From positions 372,001 to 436,000 of the forward strand of contig OY969790.1 of assembly GCA_963703125.1 (NCBI GenBank): a DNA stretch of 64,000 nucleotides, read 5' to 3'. Shown here piece after piece: positions 27,195-35,654 of this stretch. Source of the stretch: MFD04716-140 sp963703125 (GTDB lineage: Bacteria > Bacteroidota > Bacteroidia > Flavobacteriales > Flavobacteriaceae). A model generated the notes under the pieces. It ran no database searches. It was not told the origin of the DNA and saw only the letters and a list, made by a program, of their open reading frames with translations. How positions within the stretch are numbered: position 1 is the stretch's first letter; each line of letters opens with the position of its first letter. The position numbers were made by a program, and so were the translations under genes.

Positions 27195-27776
27195 ATGAAC
27201 CCTAAAGTGGTAGATAGGTTTTTGGACAGAGCCAAAAAATGGAAGGAAGAAATGACCTTATTGAGGAAAATATGCCTTGATTGTGGTCTAACCGAAGATT
27301 TTAAATGGATGCACCCTTGTTATACCCTCAAAGAAAAAAATATAGTGTTAATACACGGGTTTAAGGAGTATTGCGCCCTTCTCTTTCACAAAGGTGCCTT
27401 GCTAAAGGATACCAGCAATATCTTGATCCAGCAAACGAAGAATGTGCAATCGGCCCGTCAAATACGGTTTGCCGGTTTGAAAGAAATAATTGATTTGGAG
27501 CCCATTATCAAGGCCTACATTTTTGAAGCGATCGAAGTAGAGAAGGCAGGCCTGGAAGTGAAAATGAAAAAGACTTCCGATTTTGATATGCCTCCAGAAT
27601 TCAAAAAAGCCTTGGATGGCAATTCCGATTTAAAATCCGCCTTCACGGCTTTGACGCCGGGCAGACAAAGAGGTTATTTGTTACATTTCTCCCAAGCCAA
27701 GCAATCGGCGACCCGTGAAGCAAGAATAGAAAAATGCATCCCAAAAATATTCCAAGGGAAAGGGTTAAATGATTGA
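27195..27776 (+). CDS. YdeI/DUF1801-family protein
   Basis: 193 residues from the ATG at 27195; a TTG at 27162 adds eleven lysine/asparagine-rich residues and is rejected. The N-terminal DUF1801 domain is shown by DRAKKWKEEMTLLRKICLDCGLTEDFKWMHPCYTLKEKNI. The C-terminal YdeI helix pair is shown by PPEFKKALDGNSDLKSAFTALTPGRQRGYLLHFSQAKQSATREARIEK. The biochemical role of the family is unsettled. It is followed by another DUF1801 protein, so the two may work together. Confidence 0.85.
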   Translation: MNPKVVDRFLDRAKKWKEEMTLLRKICLDCGLTEDFKWMHPCYTLKEKNIVLIHGFKEYCALLFHKGALLKDTSNILIQQTKNVQSARQIRFAGLKEIIDLEPIIKAYIFEAIEVEKAGLEVKMKKTSDFDMPPEFKKALDGNSDLKSAFTALTPGRQRGYLLHFSQAKQSATREARIEKCIPKIFQGKGLND

Positions 27777-27896
27777 CAAATACATAGGATGAGTGAAGAG
27801 ATCGGTATGAAATCGGAATGAAATTCATAAATTTAAGTTCAGTTAGAGCATAGCTATTTATTTGATTCCATTTAAACAATTTTGGAAAGGAACCCT

Positions 27897-28262
27897 ATGA
27901 AACCAAAAACTGTTGATGCGTATATCGCTTTGGCTCCGGAAGTGTCCAGGAAAAAGTTGTTGGAATTACGTGCACTTTTGCAAAAAGTAGCTTGCAATGC
28001 AAAGGAAGGTCTAAAATGGGGAAAGCCGGTTTTTGAATCAAAAGCCATACTCTTTGCCTATTCCGCACATAAATCGCATCTGAGTTTTATCCCTACGGGA
28101 CCGGCGTTAAAACCGTTCATACAAGAGCTAACGGAATACAATGTAAATAAGGATTCTGTTCAATTTCCCTATCACAAACCCTTGCCCATTGAGCTGATTC
28201 GAAAAATCGCCACATATAGAATAGAAGAGGTTGAGGAGCGGGATGCAAAATGGCGGTATTAA
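27897..28262 (+). CDS. DUF1801-domain protein (YdhG-like)
   Basis: 121 residues from the ATG at 27897. The single DUF1801 domain is clear: YIALAPEVSRKKLLELRALLQKVACNAKEGLKWGKPVF, then ILFAYSAHKSHLSFIPTGPALKPF and VQFPYHKPLPIELIRKIATYRIEE. Such proteins are small, cytoplasmic and share a fold with frataxin-like iron proteins; an iron role is known only for some members. Its last codons overlap the possible ATG of the dehydrogenase downstream. Confidence 0.83.
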   Translation: MKPKTVDAYIALAPEVSRKKLLELRALLQKVACNAKEGLKWGKPVFESKAILFAYSAHKSHLSFIPTGPALKPFIQELTEYNVNKDSVQFPYHKPLPIELIRKIATYRIEEVEERDAKWRY

Positions 28263-29296
28263 AAATCCCCGGAAATATTTACGTATTTTTAAATCGCTGC
28301 CCTACTTTAAATTCTAGTAACCGAAATACTTTAAAATTGAAAGCTGCCATACGAAAGACATATGGACCACCCGAGGTCATTAAAATAGAAACCATTGATC
28401 AACCTATACCGAAGGATGATGAAGTTTTGGTTCGGGTATATGCCACTACGGTCAATAGAACAGATTGCGCCAATCTGACTGCCAAACCCTTTATAATGCG
28501 ATTTGTACTGGGTCTTTTAAAGCCCCGAAAAACGATATTGGGAACCGATTTTGCGGGTAAAATAGCAGCACTTGGAAAAAATGTAAAATCACTGCAATTA
28601 AACGATCGGGTTTTCGGGTTCAGGGATACGGGATTGGAATCACAGGCGGAGTATATAACCTTGGTACCAGAAGGAAACTTGTTGACCATCCCCGAAAACA
28701 TAAATTACAAAGAGGCCGCCGCCAGTATTGAGGGAGCGCACTACGCATACACGTTTGTTCATAAGGTTAAAATCAAGCCCGGTCAGCGAGTACTTATAAA
28801 CGGGGCGACCGGGGCCATTGGCTCTGCTCTTTTGCAATTTGTAAAACAATATGGTGCCCAAATTACGGCTACCTGTAGCACTAAGAATATTGAATTGGTA
28901 CGGAGTTTAGGTGCCGATAAAATTTATGATTACACAAAAGAAGATTTTACGATGGATCTAGAAAAATATGACTATGTATTTGACGCGGTTGGTAAAAGTT
29001 CGTTTGGAAAGTGCAAATCGTTATTAACGGATTCAGGGGCCTATATATCCTCGGAGTTGGGACCTAATGCCCAAAACCTGTTCTTTGCGATTTTTAGTTT
29101 ATTTGGAATGAAAAAGAAAGTATACTTCCCTATTCCCTATAGTGTCGACAAAACGTTACCCTACATCAAGAACTTTTTGGAAAAAGATAAATTCAAACCG
29201 GTCGTTGACCGTGAATATGCCCTGGATGATATATCCCAGGCTTATGCGTATGTACTAACGGGCGAAAAAATAGGAAACGTAGTTATAGCTATTTAA
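28250..29296 (+). CDS. Medium-chain NAD(P)-dependent dehydrogenase, quinone-oxidoreductase-like
   Basis: 348 residues if the ATG at 28250 is used. The first 29 residues do not fit the family, and a TTG at 28337 (KAAIRKTYGPPEVI) gives the expected start, so the real protein may have about 319 residues. The GroES-like domain shows DDEVLVRVYATTVNRTDC and GTDFAGKIAALGKNV. The Rossmann motif is INGATGAIGSALLQF. Zinc-ligand cysteines of classic alcohol dehydrogenases are missing, as in QOR-type enzymes. Likely NADPH-dependent reduction of enones or quinones. Confidence 0.86.
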   Translation: MAVLKIPGNIYVFLNRCPTLNSSNRNTLKLKAAIRKTYGPPEVIKIETIDQPIPKDDEVLVRVYATTVNRTDCANLTAKPFIMRFVLGLLKPRKTILGTDFAGKIAALGKNVKSLQLNDRVFGFRDTGLESQAEYITLVPEGNLLTIPENINYKEAAASIEGAHYAYTFVHKVKIKPGQRVLINGATGAIGSALLQFVKQYGAQITATCSTKNIELVRSLGADKIYDYTKEDFTMDLEKYDYVFDAVGKSSFGKCKSLLTDSGAYISSELGPNAQNLFFAIFSLFGMKKKVYFPIPYSVDKTLPYIKNFLEKDKFKPVVDREYALDDISQAYAYVLTGEKIGNVVIAI

Positions 29297-29304
29297 GAAA
29301 AGTG

Positions 29305-29631
29305 ATGAATTGGATACTCTTGATCATTGCAGGTTTATTTGAGGTCGCCTTTGCGGCCTGCTTGGGAAAAGCAAAAGAATCCGCAGGTATTGAAACGACT
29401 TATTGGTATATCGCATTTCTAATATGTTTGGCCATAAGTATGGTCTTATTGGTCAAAGCGACCCAGGAACTGCCCATTGGTACGGCTTATGCCGCATGGA
29501 CGGGAATTGGTGCTGTTGGCACCGTACTTGTGGGAATTTTCATATTCAAAGAGCCCGCAACCTTCTTGCGAATATTATTTTTAACCACATTGATCGGTTC
29601 AATCATCGGATTGAAATTAGTTTCAAATTGA
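29305..29631 (+). CDS. SMR-family multidrug efflux protein (SugE/Qac type)
   Basis: 108 residues in four membrane helices. The membrane-embedded glutamate essential for proton coupling is in LLIIAGLFEVAFAACLGKA (about residue 13). TAYAAWTGIGAVGTVLVGIFIFKEP is the SMR signature of TM3, and the last helix ends IIGLKLVSN. It would work as an antiparallel dimer exporting quaternary ammonium or guanidinium compounds. It starts eight bases after the dehydrogenase stop and is probably co-transcribed with it. Confidence 0.92.
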   Translation: MNWILLIIAGLFEVAFAACLGKAKESAGIETTYWYIAFLICLAISMVLLVKATQELPIGTAYAAWTGIGAVGTVLVGIFIFKEPATFLRILFLTTLIGSIIGLKLVSN

Positions 29632-29673
29632 TTGAATGCTTGAGAGTATATTCAGTTTAGATTATACTTTAGA

Positions 29674-30486
29674 TTACCAATAAATAGGGGTGTTACCCAA
29701 ATACTTTTCTGCAATTGGTTCGTAATAATCTCGAACATCTTCCAGATCATATATTTTTTGACTTTTGGTATAGAGATCGTACTTATTGAAGTCGCGTATA
29801 ATTTCCAAATACTTCTGATCTTTCTCATTTAGTAATTCGGAATAACTTCCGCCGGAATGCCAAGGATAGAACGAATGATAACGGATCATTACCATAGCTT
29901 CATCCGGCAATTTATTTTCCTTGTGGTTAGACAATACTTGATATAAATATTCATCATGGCCCCAAGCTAAGTTTAGGTTATCAAGTCCACACTTTTCTTC
30001 ATATATGCCTGTCGCGGTTTTATACTGATCATTTTGCATATCTGGGTTCAACTTATTGAACTCTGGATAAACACAGCTATCGGGCAATGCACAGCCCACT
30101 ACAAACACATCACCGACCATTCCCCACTGTTCGGCCTGGCTTGTGCCGTCTTCATCACTTCCCCATAAGAACATCACTTTTCCCAAATCATGAATAAGTC
30201 CGGTCAACTGCATCCAATCGGGGCGTCCATCGGCTCTTAGTGCTTCCGCACTTTGTATAAGGTGCTGCACATTTGGCAGATCCAGATCGGGATCGCTCAC
30301 GTCAATTAGGCTATTCAAATGGCCCATTGCCTCCCAAAGTCCCATTGGTTTATCAAAAGTCAGGTATTTTTTGTGCATACGTTGCACATAATCCAACGTC
30401 TGATTCTTTCGCATTTTCCGATAGTGTTCCTTCACGGCAACTGAAACATCTACTGCTTCATAATTCCTAAATGTCTTTTCTTCCAT
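29674..30486 (-). CDS. Myo-inositol oxygenase
   Basis: 270 residues, close to the eukaryotic enzyme in length. Iron-ligand motifs of the HD-domain MIOX family are visible: QLTGLIHDLGKVMFLWG (HDxGK), NLAWGHDEYLYQVL, and MIRYHSFYPWHSGGSY. The N-terminal YRKMRKNQTLDYVQRMHKKYL is also typical. It opens the inositol ring to D-glucuronate with a diiron centre and oxygen. It lies 33 bases downstream of a sodium symporter gene on the same strand, so uptake and oxidation of inositol look coupled. Rare in bacteria but known in Bacteroidetes. Confidence 0.93.
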   Translation of the reverse strand: MEEKTFRNYEAVDVSVAVKEHYRKMRKNQTLDYVQRMHKKYLTFDKPMGLWEAMGHLNSLIDVSDPDLDLPNVQHLIQSAEALRADGRPDWMQLTGLIHDLGKVMFLWGSDEDGTSQAEQWGMVGDVFVVGCALPDSCVYPEFNKLNPDMQNDQYKTATGIYEEKCGLDNLNLAWGHDEYLYQVLSNHKENKLPDEAMVMIRYHSFYPWHSGGSYSELLNEKDQKYLEIIRDFNKYDLYTKSQKIYDLEDVRDYYEPIAEKYLGNTPIYW

Positions 30487-30519
30487 AATCCAGTCTTACT
30501 AATTATCTGCGCTAGGCGG

Positions 30520-32118
30520 CTATACATTTCCCAACACAAGGTACAAAATAATGGTAAATACAATTAAAAACAAACTAAAGGGCCTTGCATATTTCCATGG
30601 ATTTAGATTCAATTTCCCGGAATCGTGCATTACAAACTTTGTTTCTTTGGGTAAAAATGACGATGCCAGATGCATAATCAGGATATTCAAAACAAACTCA
30701 ATTCCCCATATATGTACGAAATGAAGGTTAACTTCAAGCACATAGTACATAATTATGTAGAAGAGCAGTCCGAAATACAAACCTATTTTAGCACCTCCCG
30801 CAGAAACCTTGGGAAACAAAAACCCTGCAATGATTACACTTGCAATAGGAATAAAGAAAATCCCGTTCAGTTGCTGCAACAATTGATAAAGGCCTTCTGG
30901 AGCATTTGCCACATAAGGAGCAATTGCAATCGCAAAAACGGCCAAAAGCGCGGATGTCCACTTGCCTATTGAGACCAACTTCTTATCACTTGCGCTTTTC
31001 TGAAGGTATTTTTTATAAATGTCCAAGCTAAAAACAGTGGCCGCGCTATTAAGCGCACTATTAAACGTACTTAAAATAGCTCCCATCATCACCGCCACAA
31101 AAAAACCGGTAAGCCATAAAGGCAATACTTTTTTGACCAAATAGGGATATACGCTATCCGGAGTATCATAAAGGCTCTCCCCAAAATAGTAAAACCCAAT
31201 AAGGCCCGGCAATACAATGATCAAGGGAACCAATATTTTTAAAAGGCCCGTGTATAAAAGTCCTTTTTGTGCTTCCTTTAAGCTAACTGCCCCGAGTACG
31301 CGTTGAATGATGGATTGATGCATAGCCCAAAAATAGATCTGGTTGACCATTAGACCTGTAAAAAGAACCTCAAAAGGCAAAATGGCAGTTCTCGAGCCCT
31401 CACCTACACCTGATTCCCAACTAATAACATTGAATTTTTCCGGGCTGTTGTTAAAAACTTTTGCAAGTCCATCCAAAGGGTTGCCATCCCCTATGCTGAG
31501 CAAAGCTAGAATAGGTACCAATAGTCCGGCCACCAGCAGTCCAAATCCGTTTATCGTATCGGTATACGCTACCATTTTCAGTCCTCCAAAAATTGCATAA
31601 ATGGCCCCAATTGTCCCCACTATCATAATGGTTATCCAAATACCTTCTTTTTGGCTAACGTTTAGAAGCGTTGAAATTTCGAACAATGCCTCAATGTTCA
31701 GGGCACCCGTATAGAGGACAATTGGCAGCAGCGTTGCCACAAATGACAAAATCAATAACAATGCTACTAAAGTGCGGGTCAAACCATCGAACCGTTTTTC
31801 AAGAAATTCAGGTATGGTCGTTAGCCCCATTTTCAGATACCTGGGGGCAAAATATAATGCTGCAATAACAAGTGCCAAAGCGGATGTGACTTCCCAAGCA
31901 ATAATGAAAGCCCCATTTCTATAGGCCGAACCATTCATTCCCACCAAATGCTCGGTGGAAATATTCGTTAAAAGCAAAGAGCCTGCAATGATAATTCCCG
32001 TAAGGGACCTTCCTCCCAAAAAGTAGCCATCACGGGTGTTGAGTTTGTCCTTTCTTAATTTATAGGTGGCATAAAAAGCCACGAATCCGGTAAATAATAG
32101 AAATGTAAAAAAAGCCAT
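30520..32118 (-). CDS. Sodium:solute symporter (SSS/SLC5 family)
   Basis: 532 residues with about 14 membrane helices. SSS features: RSLTGIIIAGSLLLTNISTEHLVGMNG in TM1-2 with the sodium-site serine/threonines, LPIVLYTGALNIEALF, and AVMMGAILSTFNSALNSAATVFSLDIY, the TM8 signature of SGLT-like carriers. Followed by the myo-inositol oxygenase gene, so myo-inositol is the probable substrate. No divergent regulator is seen. Confidence 0.9.
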   Translation of the reverse strand: MAFFTFLLFTGFVAFYATYKLRKDKLNTRDGYFLGGRSLTGIIIAGSLLLTNISTEHLVGMNGSAYRNGAFIIAWEVTSALALVIAALYFAPRYLKMGLTTIPEFLEKRFDGLTRTLVALLLILSFVATLLPIVLYTGALNIEALFEISTLLNVSQKEGIWITIMIVGTIGAIYAIFGGLKMVAYTDTINGFGLLVAGLLVPILALLSIGDGNPLDGLAKVFNNSPEKFNVISWESGVGEGSRTAILPFEVLFTGLMVNQIYFWAMHQSIIQRVLGAVSLKEAQKGLLYTGLLKILVPLIIVLPGLIGFYYFGESLYDTPDSVYPYLVKKVLPLWLTGFFVAVMMGAILSTFNSALNSAATVFSLDIYKKYLQKSASDKKLVSIGKWTSALLAVFAIAIAPYVANAPEGLYQLLQQLNGIFFIPIASVIIAGFLFPKVSAGGAKIGLYFGLLFYIIMYYVLEVNLHFVHIWGIEFVLNILIMHLASSFLPKETKFVMHDSGKLNLNPWKYARPFSLFLIVFTIILYLVLGNV

Positions 32119-32173
32119 AAAGGTAAATGTAATGAATTACCCCTAACTTTTATAATGCCGAATCAAAAATTGA

Positions 32174-32578
32174 TCAGGCCATTCTTTTGTCGAAATGATG
32201 CTTTAAAAGAATTACTTGGACACTCATAAATATGGCCAAAATTACAAAACCGTATACTACGGTCGCCGAAACGGTAAAAATTGGTATCTTTTCAAATATT
32301 GCATTTAATGCGGACCAGGCTGAATCAGCACTTGAAAATAAAGTGCTACCTAAAACCTGATTTCCATATAAGAGAAAAGAAAAAACCAAAATTAAAGTAA
32401 CTGCCAGTGCATACCATACTTTTTTTGAAATTAATGGTTTGTATGTCGCACTATTATTTTGTAAGGATGCCTTCTGAACTTTAGACATTACTGCATAAGT
32501 AAAGTCGATAGACGGTGATTCAAGACCCATTTGCTTGACCGTATTTTTCAAGTACTTATCAAACTTTTTATCATCCAT
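32174..32578 (-). CDS. Two-helix membrane protein downstream of ECF sigma factor (possible anti-sigma)
   Basis: 134 residues from the ATG at 32578, which overlaps the sigma stop in ATGGATGA; nine bases further up another ATG is possible. The N-terminal ~55 residues are soluble (DDKKFDKYLKNTVKQMGLESPSIDFTYAVM), then two membrane segments (about 58-75 and 105-125). This is the layout of a membrane anti-sigma factor, although the usual zinc ZAS motif is lacking. Translational coupling to the sigma gene supports regulation of its activity. Confidence 0.65.
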   Translation of the reverse strand: MDDKKFDKYLKNTVKQMGLESPSIDFTYAVMSKVQKASLQNNSATYKPLISKKVWYALAVTLILVFSFLLYGNQVLGSTLFSSADSAWSALNAIFEKIPIFTVSATVVYGFVILAIFMSVQVILLKHHFDKRMA

Positions 32579-33158
32579 TGCCTCCATATCTATTTATTTT
32601 TTCGGTTTCTAAACCCACATTTAAAAGCTCGGCCAATTTTCTTCGGGACCTGAACAATTTTACCTTAACGGTATTACTGCTTAGTTCCACAATTTTAGAA
32701 ATCTCCTTTAAAGATAATTCATCATAGTAATATAATGTAACTATAGTTCTTTCTTCAGGGTGTAATAGTTCAAGTGCCTTTTTAATCTCTAGACTTCGCT
32801 CTTTATTTTCTATCTGGTCCAGGATATTTTCTTCCAAAGGTGCGGTAACCACCGAATAATCCTTCAAAGTTTCGGTTACCAACGTTGTTTTTCGCTTTTT
32901 TAAATAGTCCAAACTTCGATTATAGGTGATTTTGTAGACCCATGTTGAAAATTTAGAGTCGCCCTTAAACTTTTGTAAAGAGTTAAATACATTTAAAAAT
33001 GTATCCTGTGCCACCTCTTCGGCCTCTTCCCTATTTCTTAAAATTTGAAATGCCAACGTAAATACCATATGCTTGTAACGTTCTACCAAATCCGAAAAAA
33101 CATTCGTTTCCCCGTTGATTACTTTATCAACATAATATTGATCTTGGTGTTGGCTCAT
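32571..33158 (-). CDS. ECF-type RNA polymerase sigma factor
   Basis: 195 residues. Region 2 reads FSDLVERYKHMVFTLAFQILRNREEAEEVAQDTFLNVFNSL followed by FSTWVYKITYNRSLDYLKKRK (the -10 recognition helix). Region 4 reads LHPEERTIVTLYYYDELSLKEISKIVELSSNTVKVKLFRSRRKLAELL (the -35 recognition helix). A promoter with CTGTAACC and CGTCATAC boxes lies directly upstream, the -10 box ending only seven bases before the ATG, so the mRNA is likely leaderless. The same promoter is found for the divergent gene. Coupled to a small membrane protein downstream. Confidence 0.92.
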   Translation of the reverse strand: MSQHQDQYYVDKVINGETNVFSDLVERYKHMVFTLAFQILRNREEAEEVAQDTFLNVFNSLQKFKGDSKFSTWVYKITYNRSLDYLKKRKTTLVTETLKDYSVVTAPLEENILDQIENKERSLEIKKALELLHPEERTIVTLYYYDELSLKEISKIVELSSNTVKVKLFRSRRKLAELLNVGLETEKINRYGGNG

Positions 33159-33165
33159 CTGATCT

Positions 33166-33197
33166 GTATGACGTTGAAATTACAACCTTGGTTACAG
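33166..33197 (-). promoter_or_regulatory. ECF promoter, leftward (sigma gene)
   Basis: On the minus strand, CTGTAACC (33197-33190), 16 bases, then CGTCATAC (33173-33166). Both boxes and the spacing are identical to the rightward promoter at 33222-33253. The start codon follows seven bases later, which implies a leaderless transcript. Confidence 0.72.
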
Positions 33198-33221
33198 TTT
33201 TTCGAAAAAAAATTGTGTTCT

Positions 33222-33253
33222 CTGTAACCTATCCCAAAAAATGATCGTCATAC
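33222..33253 (+). promoter_or_regulatory. ECF promoter, rightward (DUF6249-like gene)
   Basis: CTGTAACC (33222-33229), 16 bases, then CGTCATAC (33246-33253), followed by the ATG at 33293. It is a mirror copy of the sigma gene's own promoter, with all 16 box positions identical while the spacers differ. This marks the downstream gene as a regulon member. Confidence 0.72.
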
Positions 33254-33292
33254 CCACTAAACGAGTTTATTAATCAATTAAAAAACAATCAC

Positions 33293-33646
33293 ATGGCACC
33301 AGCAGTAGTAATGATCAGCGCATTTATCGTAATATTTGGTATGGTCTATCTTTTCTTTTCCACGCGCAATAAAGAAAGAATGGCATTAATAGAGAAGGGT
33401 GCCGATGCAAGCATTTTTGTAAGAGGCAAACGCGAAAGGGCCGCCCCTTTCTGGAAAATACTGATACTCAATCTGGCATTGCTGTTAATGGGAATCGGGG
33501 CAGGGATTATGATCGGTGGCGTTTTGGCCACAAACTTTGGTGTTGATTGGAATATTGCTATGCCTGGATCCATATTTTTGACGGCAGGAACCGGACTTTT
33601 AATTGGATTTTATCTGACCAAAAAATTGGACAAGGAGGAAGTTTAG
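33293..33646 (+). CDS. Small membrane protein, DUF6249-like
   Basis: 117 residues. A first membrane helix (AVVMISAFIVIFGMVYLFFST), then a short basic loop NKERMALIEKGADASIFVRGKRER, then two more helices (WKILILNLALLLMGIGAGIMIGG and IFLTAGTGLLIGFYL). The KERMALIEKGAD segment is typical of DUF6249 proteins. Its function is unknown. The promoter shared with the divergent sigma factor suggests it belongs to an envelope-stress or adaptation response. A terminator follows. Confidence 0.75.
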   Translation: MAPAVVMISAFIVIFGMVYLFFSTRNKERMALIEKGADASIFVRGKRERAAPFWKILILNLALLLMGIGAGIMIGGVLATNFGVDWNIAMPGSIFLTAGTGLLIGFYLTKKLDKEEV

Positions 33647-33672
33647 TACAATTATATAGATAACTGGAGTTG

Positions 33673-33709
33673 AAGCACCACTTTTATACGTGGTGCTTTT
33701 GTATTTTTA
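33673..33709 (+). terminator. Rho-independent terminator
   Basis: Perfect 9-bp stem AAGCACCAC / GTGGTGCTT with an eight-base loop and a following TTGTATTTTT, 27 bases after the DUF6249-like stop. Confidence 0.88.
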
Positions 33710-33812
33710 TATAATGAACTGAAATATTACGACAAAGAACAGCGAATAATCTTGGCCATTTCAAGACTTCAAATAATAATAGTTTTTAAATCCCAACAAA
33801 AATACCCTTACG

Positions 33813-34445
33813 ATGAAAGTCATTTCCACCAATTTGGGAAGCCCTACCACCTTTATGTGGAATGGCAAAGAAGAGCAGACAGGTATATTTAAATATCCCG
33901 TATCCGAGCCCTTGTTTCTCGGCAAAGTTGATGTGGCCAAAGACACCTTGATCAACCGTATAAACCATGGCGGGATCAACAAGGCTTGCTATCTTTTTTC
34001 GAAAGATCAATATCCCTATTGGCAAAAACTTTATCCTGATTTGGAATGGGACTGGGGTATGTTCGGTGAGAACTTGACCGTTGAGGGCCTGGATGATGAA
34101 ATAATGCGTGTCGGCGATATCTACAAAATTGGGACGGCCTGTGTTCAAGTATCACAACCGAGAGAGCCATGCTATAAATTAGGAATCCGGTTTGGAACAC
34201 AGAAAATTCTGAAGCAATATATTGAGCATGGGCAACCAGGTACTTATGTGCGAATATTGGAAGAGGGCCATGTAAAGGTCGGGGATGAATTTAAATTGGT
34301 AGAACAGTCTGAAAATCCGTTGACAACCAGGCAATTTTTTGATCTGGTCAATTCCAAAAACAAGGACAAGGTTCTCTTGCGATTGGCCATAGAGAATGCC
34401 TCGGTTCCAGAATACAAGAAAGATCGGTTAAGAAAATACCTTTAG
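33813..34445 (+). CDS. MOSC-domain protein (YiiM-like)
   Basis: 210 residues. The MOSC core is recognised by INRINHGGINKACYLFSKDQYPYW, DWGMFGENLTVEGLDDEIMRVGD and VQVSQPREPCYKLGIRFG, where the cysteine is the conserved one that binds sulfur or molybdenum cofactor. A short helical 3-alpha tail follows (TTRQFFDLVN...). Members include YiiM, which reduces N-hydroxylated compounds with Moco. It is probably co-transcribed with the DoxX-like gene four bases downstream. Confidence 0.9.
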   Translation: MKVISTNLGSPTTFMWNGKEEQTGIFKYPVSEPLFLGKVDVAKDTLINRINHGGINKACYLFSKDQYPYWQKLYPDLEWDWGMFGENLTVEGLDDEIMRVGDIYKIGTACVQVSQPREPCYKLGIRFGTQKILKQYIEHGQPGTYVRILEEGHVKVGDEFKLVEQSENPLTTRQFFDLVNSKNKDKVLLRLAIENASVPEYKKDRLRKYL

Positions 34446-34449
34446 ATTT

Positions 34450-34809
34450 ATGAACTTTCCCTGGCACCTATACCTGATGGCCGCTATTTATTTTATTGCG
34501 GGTGCTTTACATTTTATAAAACCAAGGATTTATTTACGCATAATGCCCAGGTATTTACCAAACCACAAGGCCTTGGTATATCTAAGCGGAATAGCCGAAA
34601 TGGTTTTGGGTATTGGTCTTTGTTTTTCAGGAACAAAAAATCTATCGGTGTATGGAATAATGCTAATGCTTGCCGCCTTTTTACCGGTACATTTTTATAT
34701 GCTTTCCAGTGAAAAGGCATCCGCAGGTATTCCCAAGTGGCTTTTGGTGTTAAGGATTCCGCTTCAATTTGTATTGATGTACTGGGCTTATTACTATTTG
34801 CGGGTGTAA
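34450..34809 (+). CDS. DoxX-like membrane protein
   Basis: 119 residues in four membrane helices. YFIAGALHFIKPRIYLRIMPRYLP and LVYLSGIAEMVLGIGLCF are typical of DoxX-family and MauE-like proteins of Bacteroidetes. The role is not known. Four bases separate it from the MOSC gene. A bidirectional terminator follows three bases after its stop. Confidence 0.78.
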   Translation: MNFPWHLYLMAAIYFIAGALHFIKPRIYLRIMPRYLPNHKALVYLSGIAEMVLGIGLCFSGTKNLSVYGIMLMLAAFLPVHFYMLSSEKASAGIPKWLLVLRIPLQFVLMYWAYYYLRV

Positions 34810-34812
34810 ATG

Positions 34813-34840
34813 AAAAAAGGGGCTCTCCAGCCCCTTTTAA
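34813..34840. terminator. Bidirectional terminator between convergent genes
   Basis: Ten-base perfect stem AAAAGGGGCT / AGCCCCTTTT with a CTCC loop, flanked by A-rich and T-rich runs. It serves the DoxX-like gene on the plus strand and the secreted protein gene ending at 34866 on the minus strand. Confidence 0.88.
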
Positions 34841-34865
34841 ATCGGATTAACTCAACTTAAACCAA

Positions 34866-35450
34866 CTAATTAACAACAATTGCCTCATAATAGACATCGT
34901 TGCCATTCTTTACTGCAATAGTATAACCATCGGCAACGGCAGTCTTAAAATTGAATACCTTTTGCACAACTAGTTCATTTGCAATCGTTTCTTCGTGTAC
35001 CAATCGGTTACTACTATCAGTAATTTCAATCTTTACATCTTTCTTATCAAGATTTAACAAATTAAGGTAAACCATAGCATCATTTTTTCTAAAAACAGGC
35101 TTGCTGTTCTCTTTTCTCTTAACGATATCGACACTTCCCTCTTTTACAGAAATTGTGTACACGTATGTGGTTAAAGAGTTCTCTACTTTAAAGGTATAGT
35201 TGCCTTCCTCAAGACTTTTTAAATCGAATTTTTTGGCATAGAGTGCGTCGGAGATATTATCCGAGAAAATAATATTGTCATCTGCATCATAGAACCTAAC
35301 CTTTGTCTGGGTCGATTTAGAATCCAATTCAAATACCAAACTTTTTGAGTTTGTTGTTGAACCTACTTTTAATATGGGTTCGTTTGCACTGATTGTCATC
35401 GAAACAAAAAACACTGCAACTAGGGCTGTCATTTTTAAATAATTCTTCAT
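34866..35450 (-). CDS. Secreted beta-sandwich protein of unknown function
   Basis: 194 residues with a signal peptide (cleavage after ISANE or close). The mature part seems to hold two similar beta-rich halves (about 30-100 and 115-194), each with a pattern like KVRFYDADDNIIFSDNI / VKIEITDSSNRLVHEET followed by a GNYTFKVEN- or DGYTIAVKN-like strand. This duplication resembles the small DUF3244- or Por-secretion-tail-like sandwich proteins of Bacteroidetes. No sorting domain or catalytic motif is recognised. A good -7 promoter element lies 38 bases upstream. Confidence 0.68.
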   Translation of the reverse strand: MKNYLKMTALVAVFFVSMTISANEPILKVGSTTNSKSLVFELDSKSTQTKVRFYDADDNIIFSDNISDALYAKKFDLKSLEEGNYTFKVENSLTTYVYTISVKEGSVDIVKRKENSKPVFRKNDAMVYLNLLNLDKKDVKIEITDSSNRLVHEETIANELVVQKVFNFKTAVADGYTIAVKNGNDVYYEAIVVN

Positions 35451-35487
35451 AACGTTTTGTTTTAGGGTTAATGAATAATTTATGGTA

Positions 35488-35495
35488 CAAACTTA
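35488..35495 (-). promoter_or_regulatory. -7 element TAAGTTTG
   Basis: On the minus strand TAAGTTTG fits the Bacteroidetes TAnnTTTG consensus, 38 bases before the ATG of the secreted protein at 35450. No distinct -33 TTG is seen. Confidence 0.45.
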
Positions 35496-35654
35496 CCTAT
35501 GTATTCGTGCGCCCACTACATCCACTTTATCCAGTTTCTATGCTATTTTAACTGCAGATTGAGTTAAATTAGTGTTAAATGGTAATTTAGAATATATTAT
35601 GGGTAAATTTGCAAAGATTTGGTGTTTTTACCTTTTCTAATTTTGAATATTATT

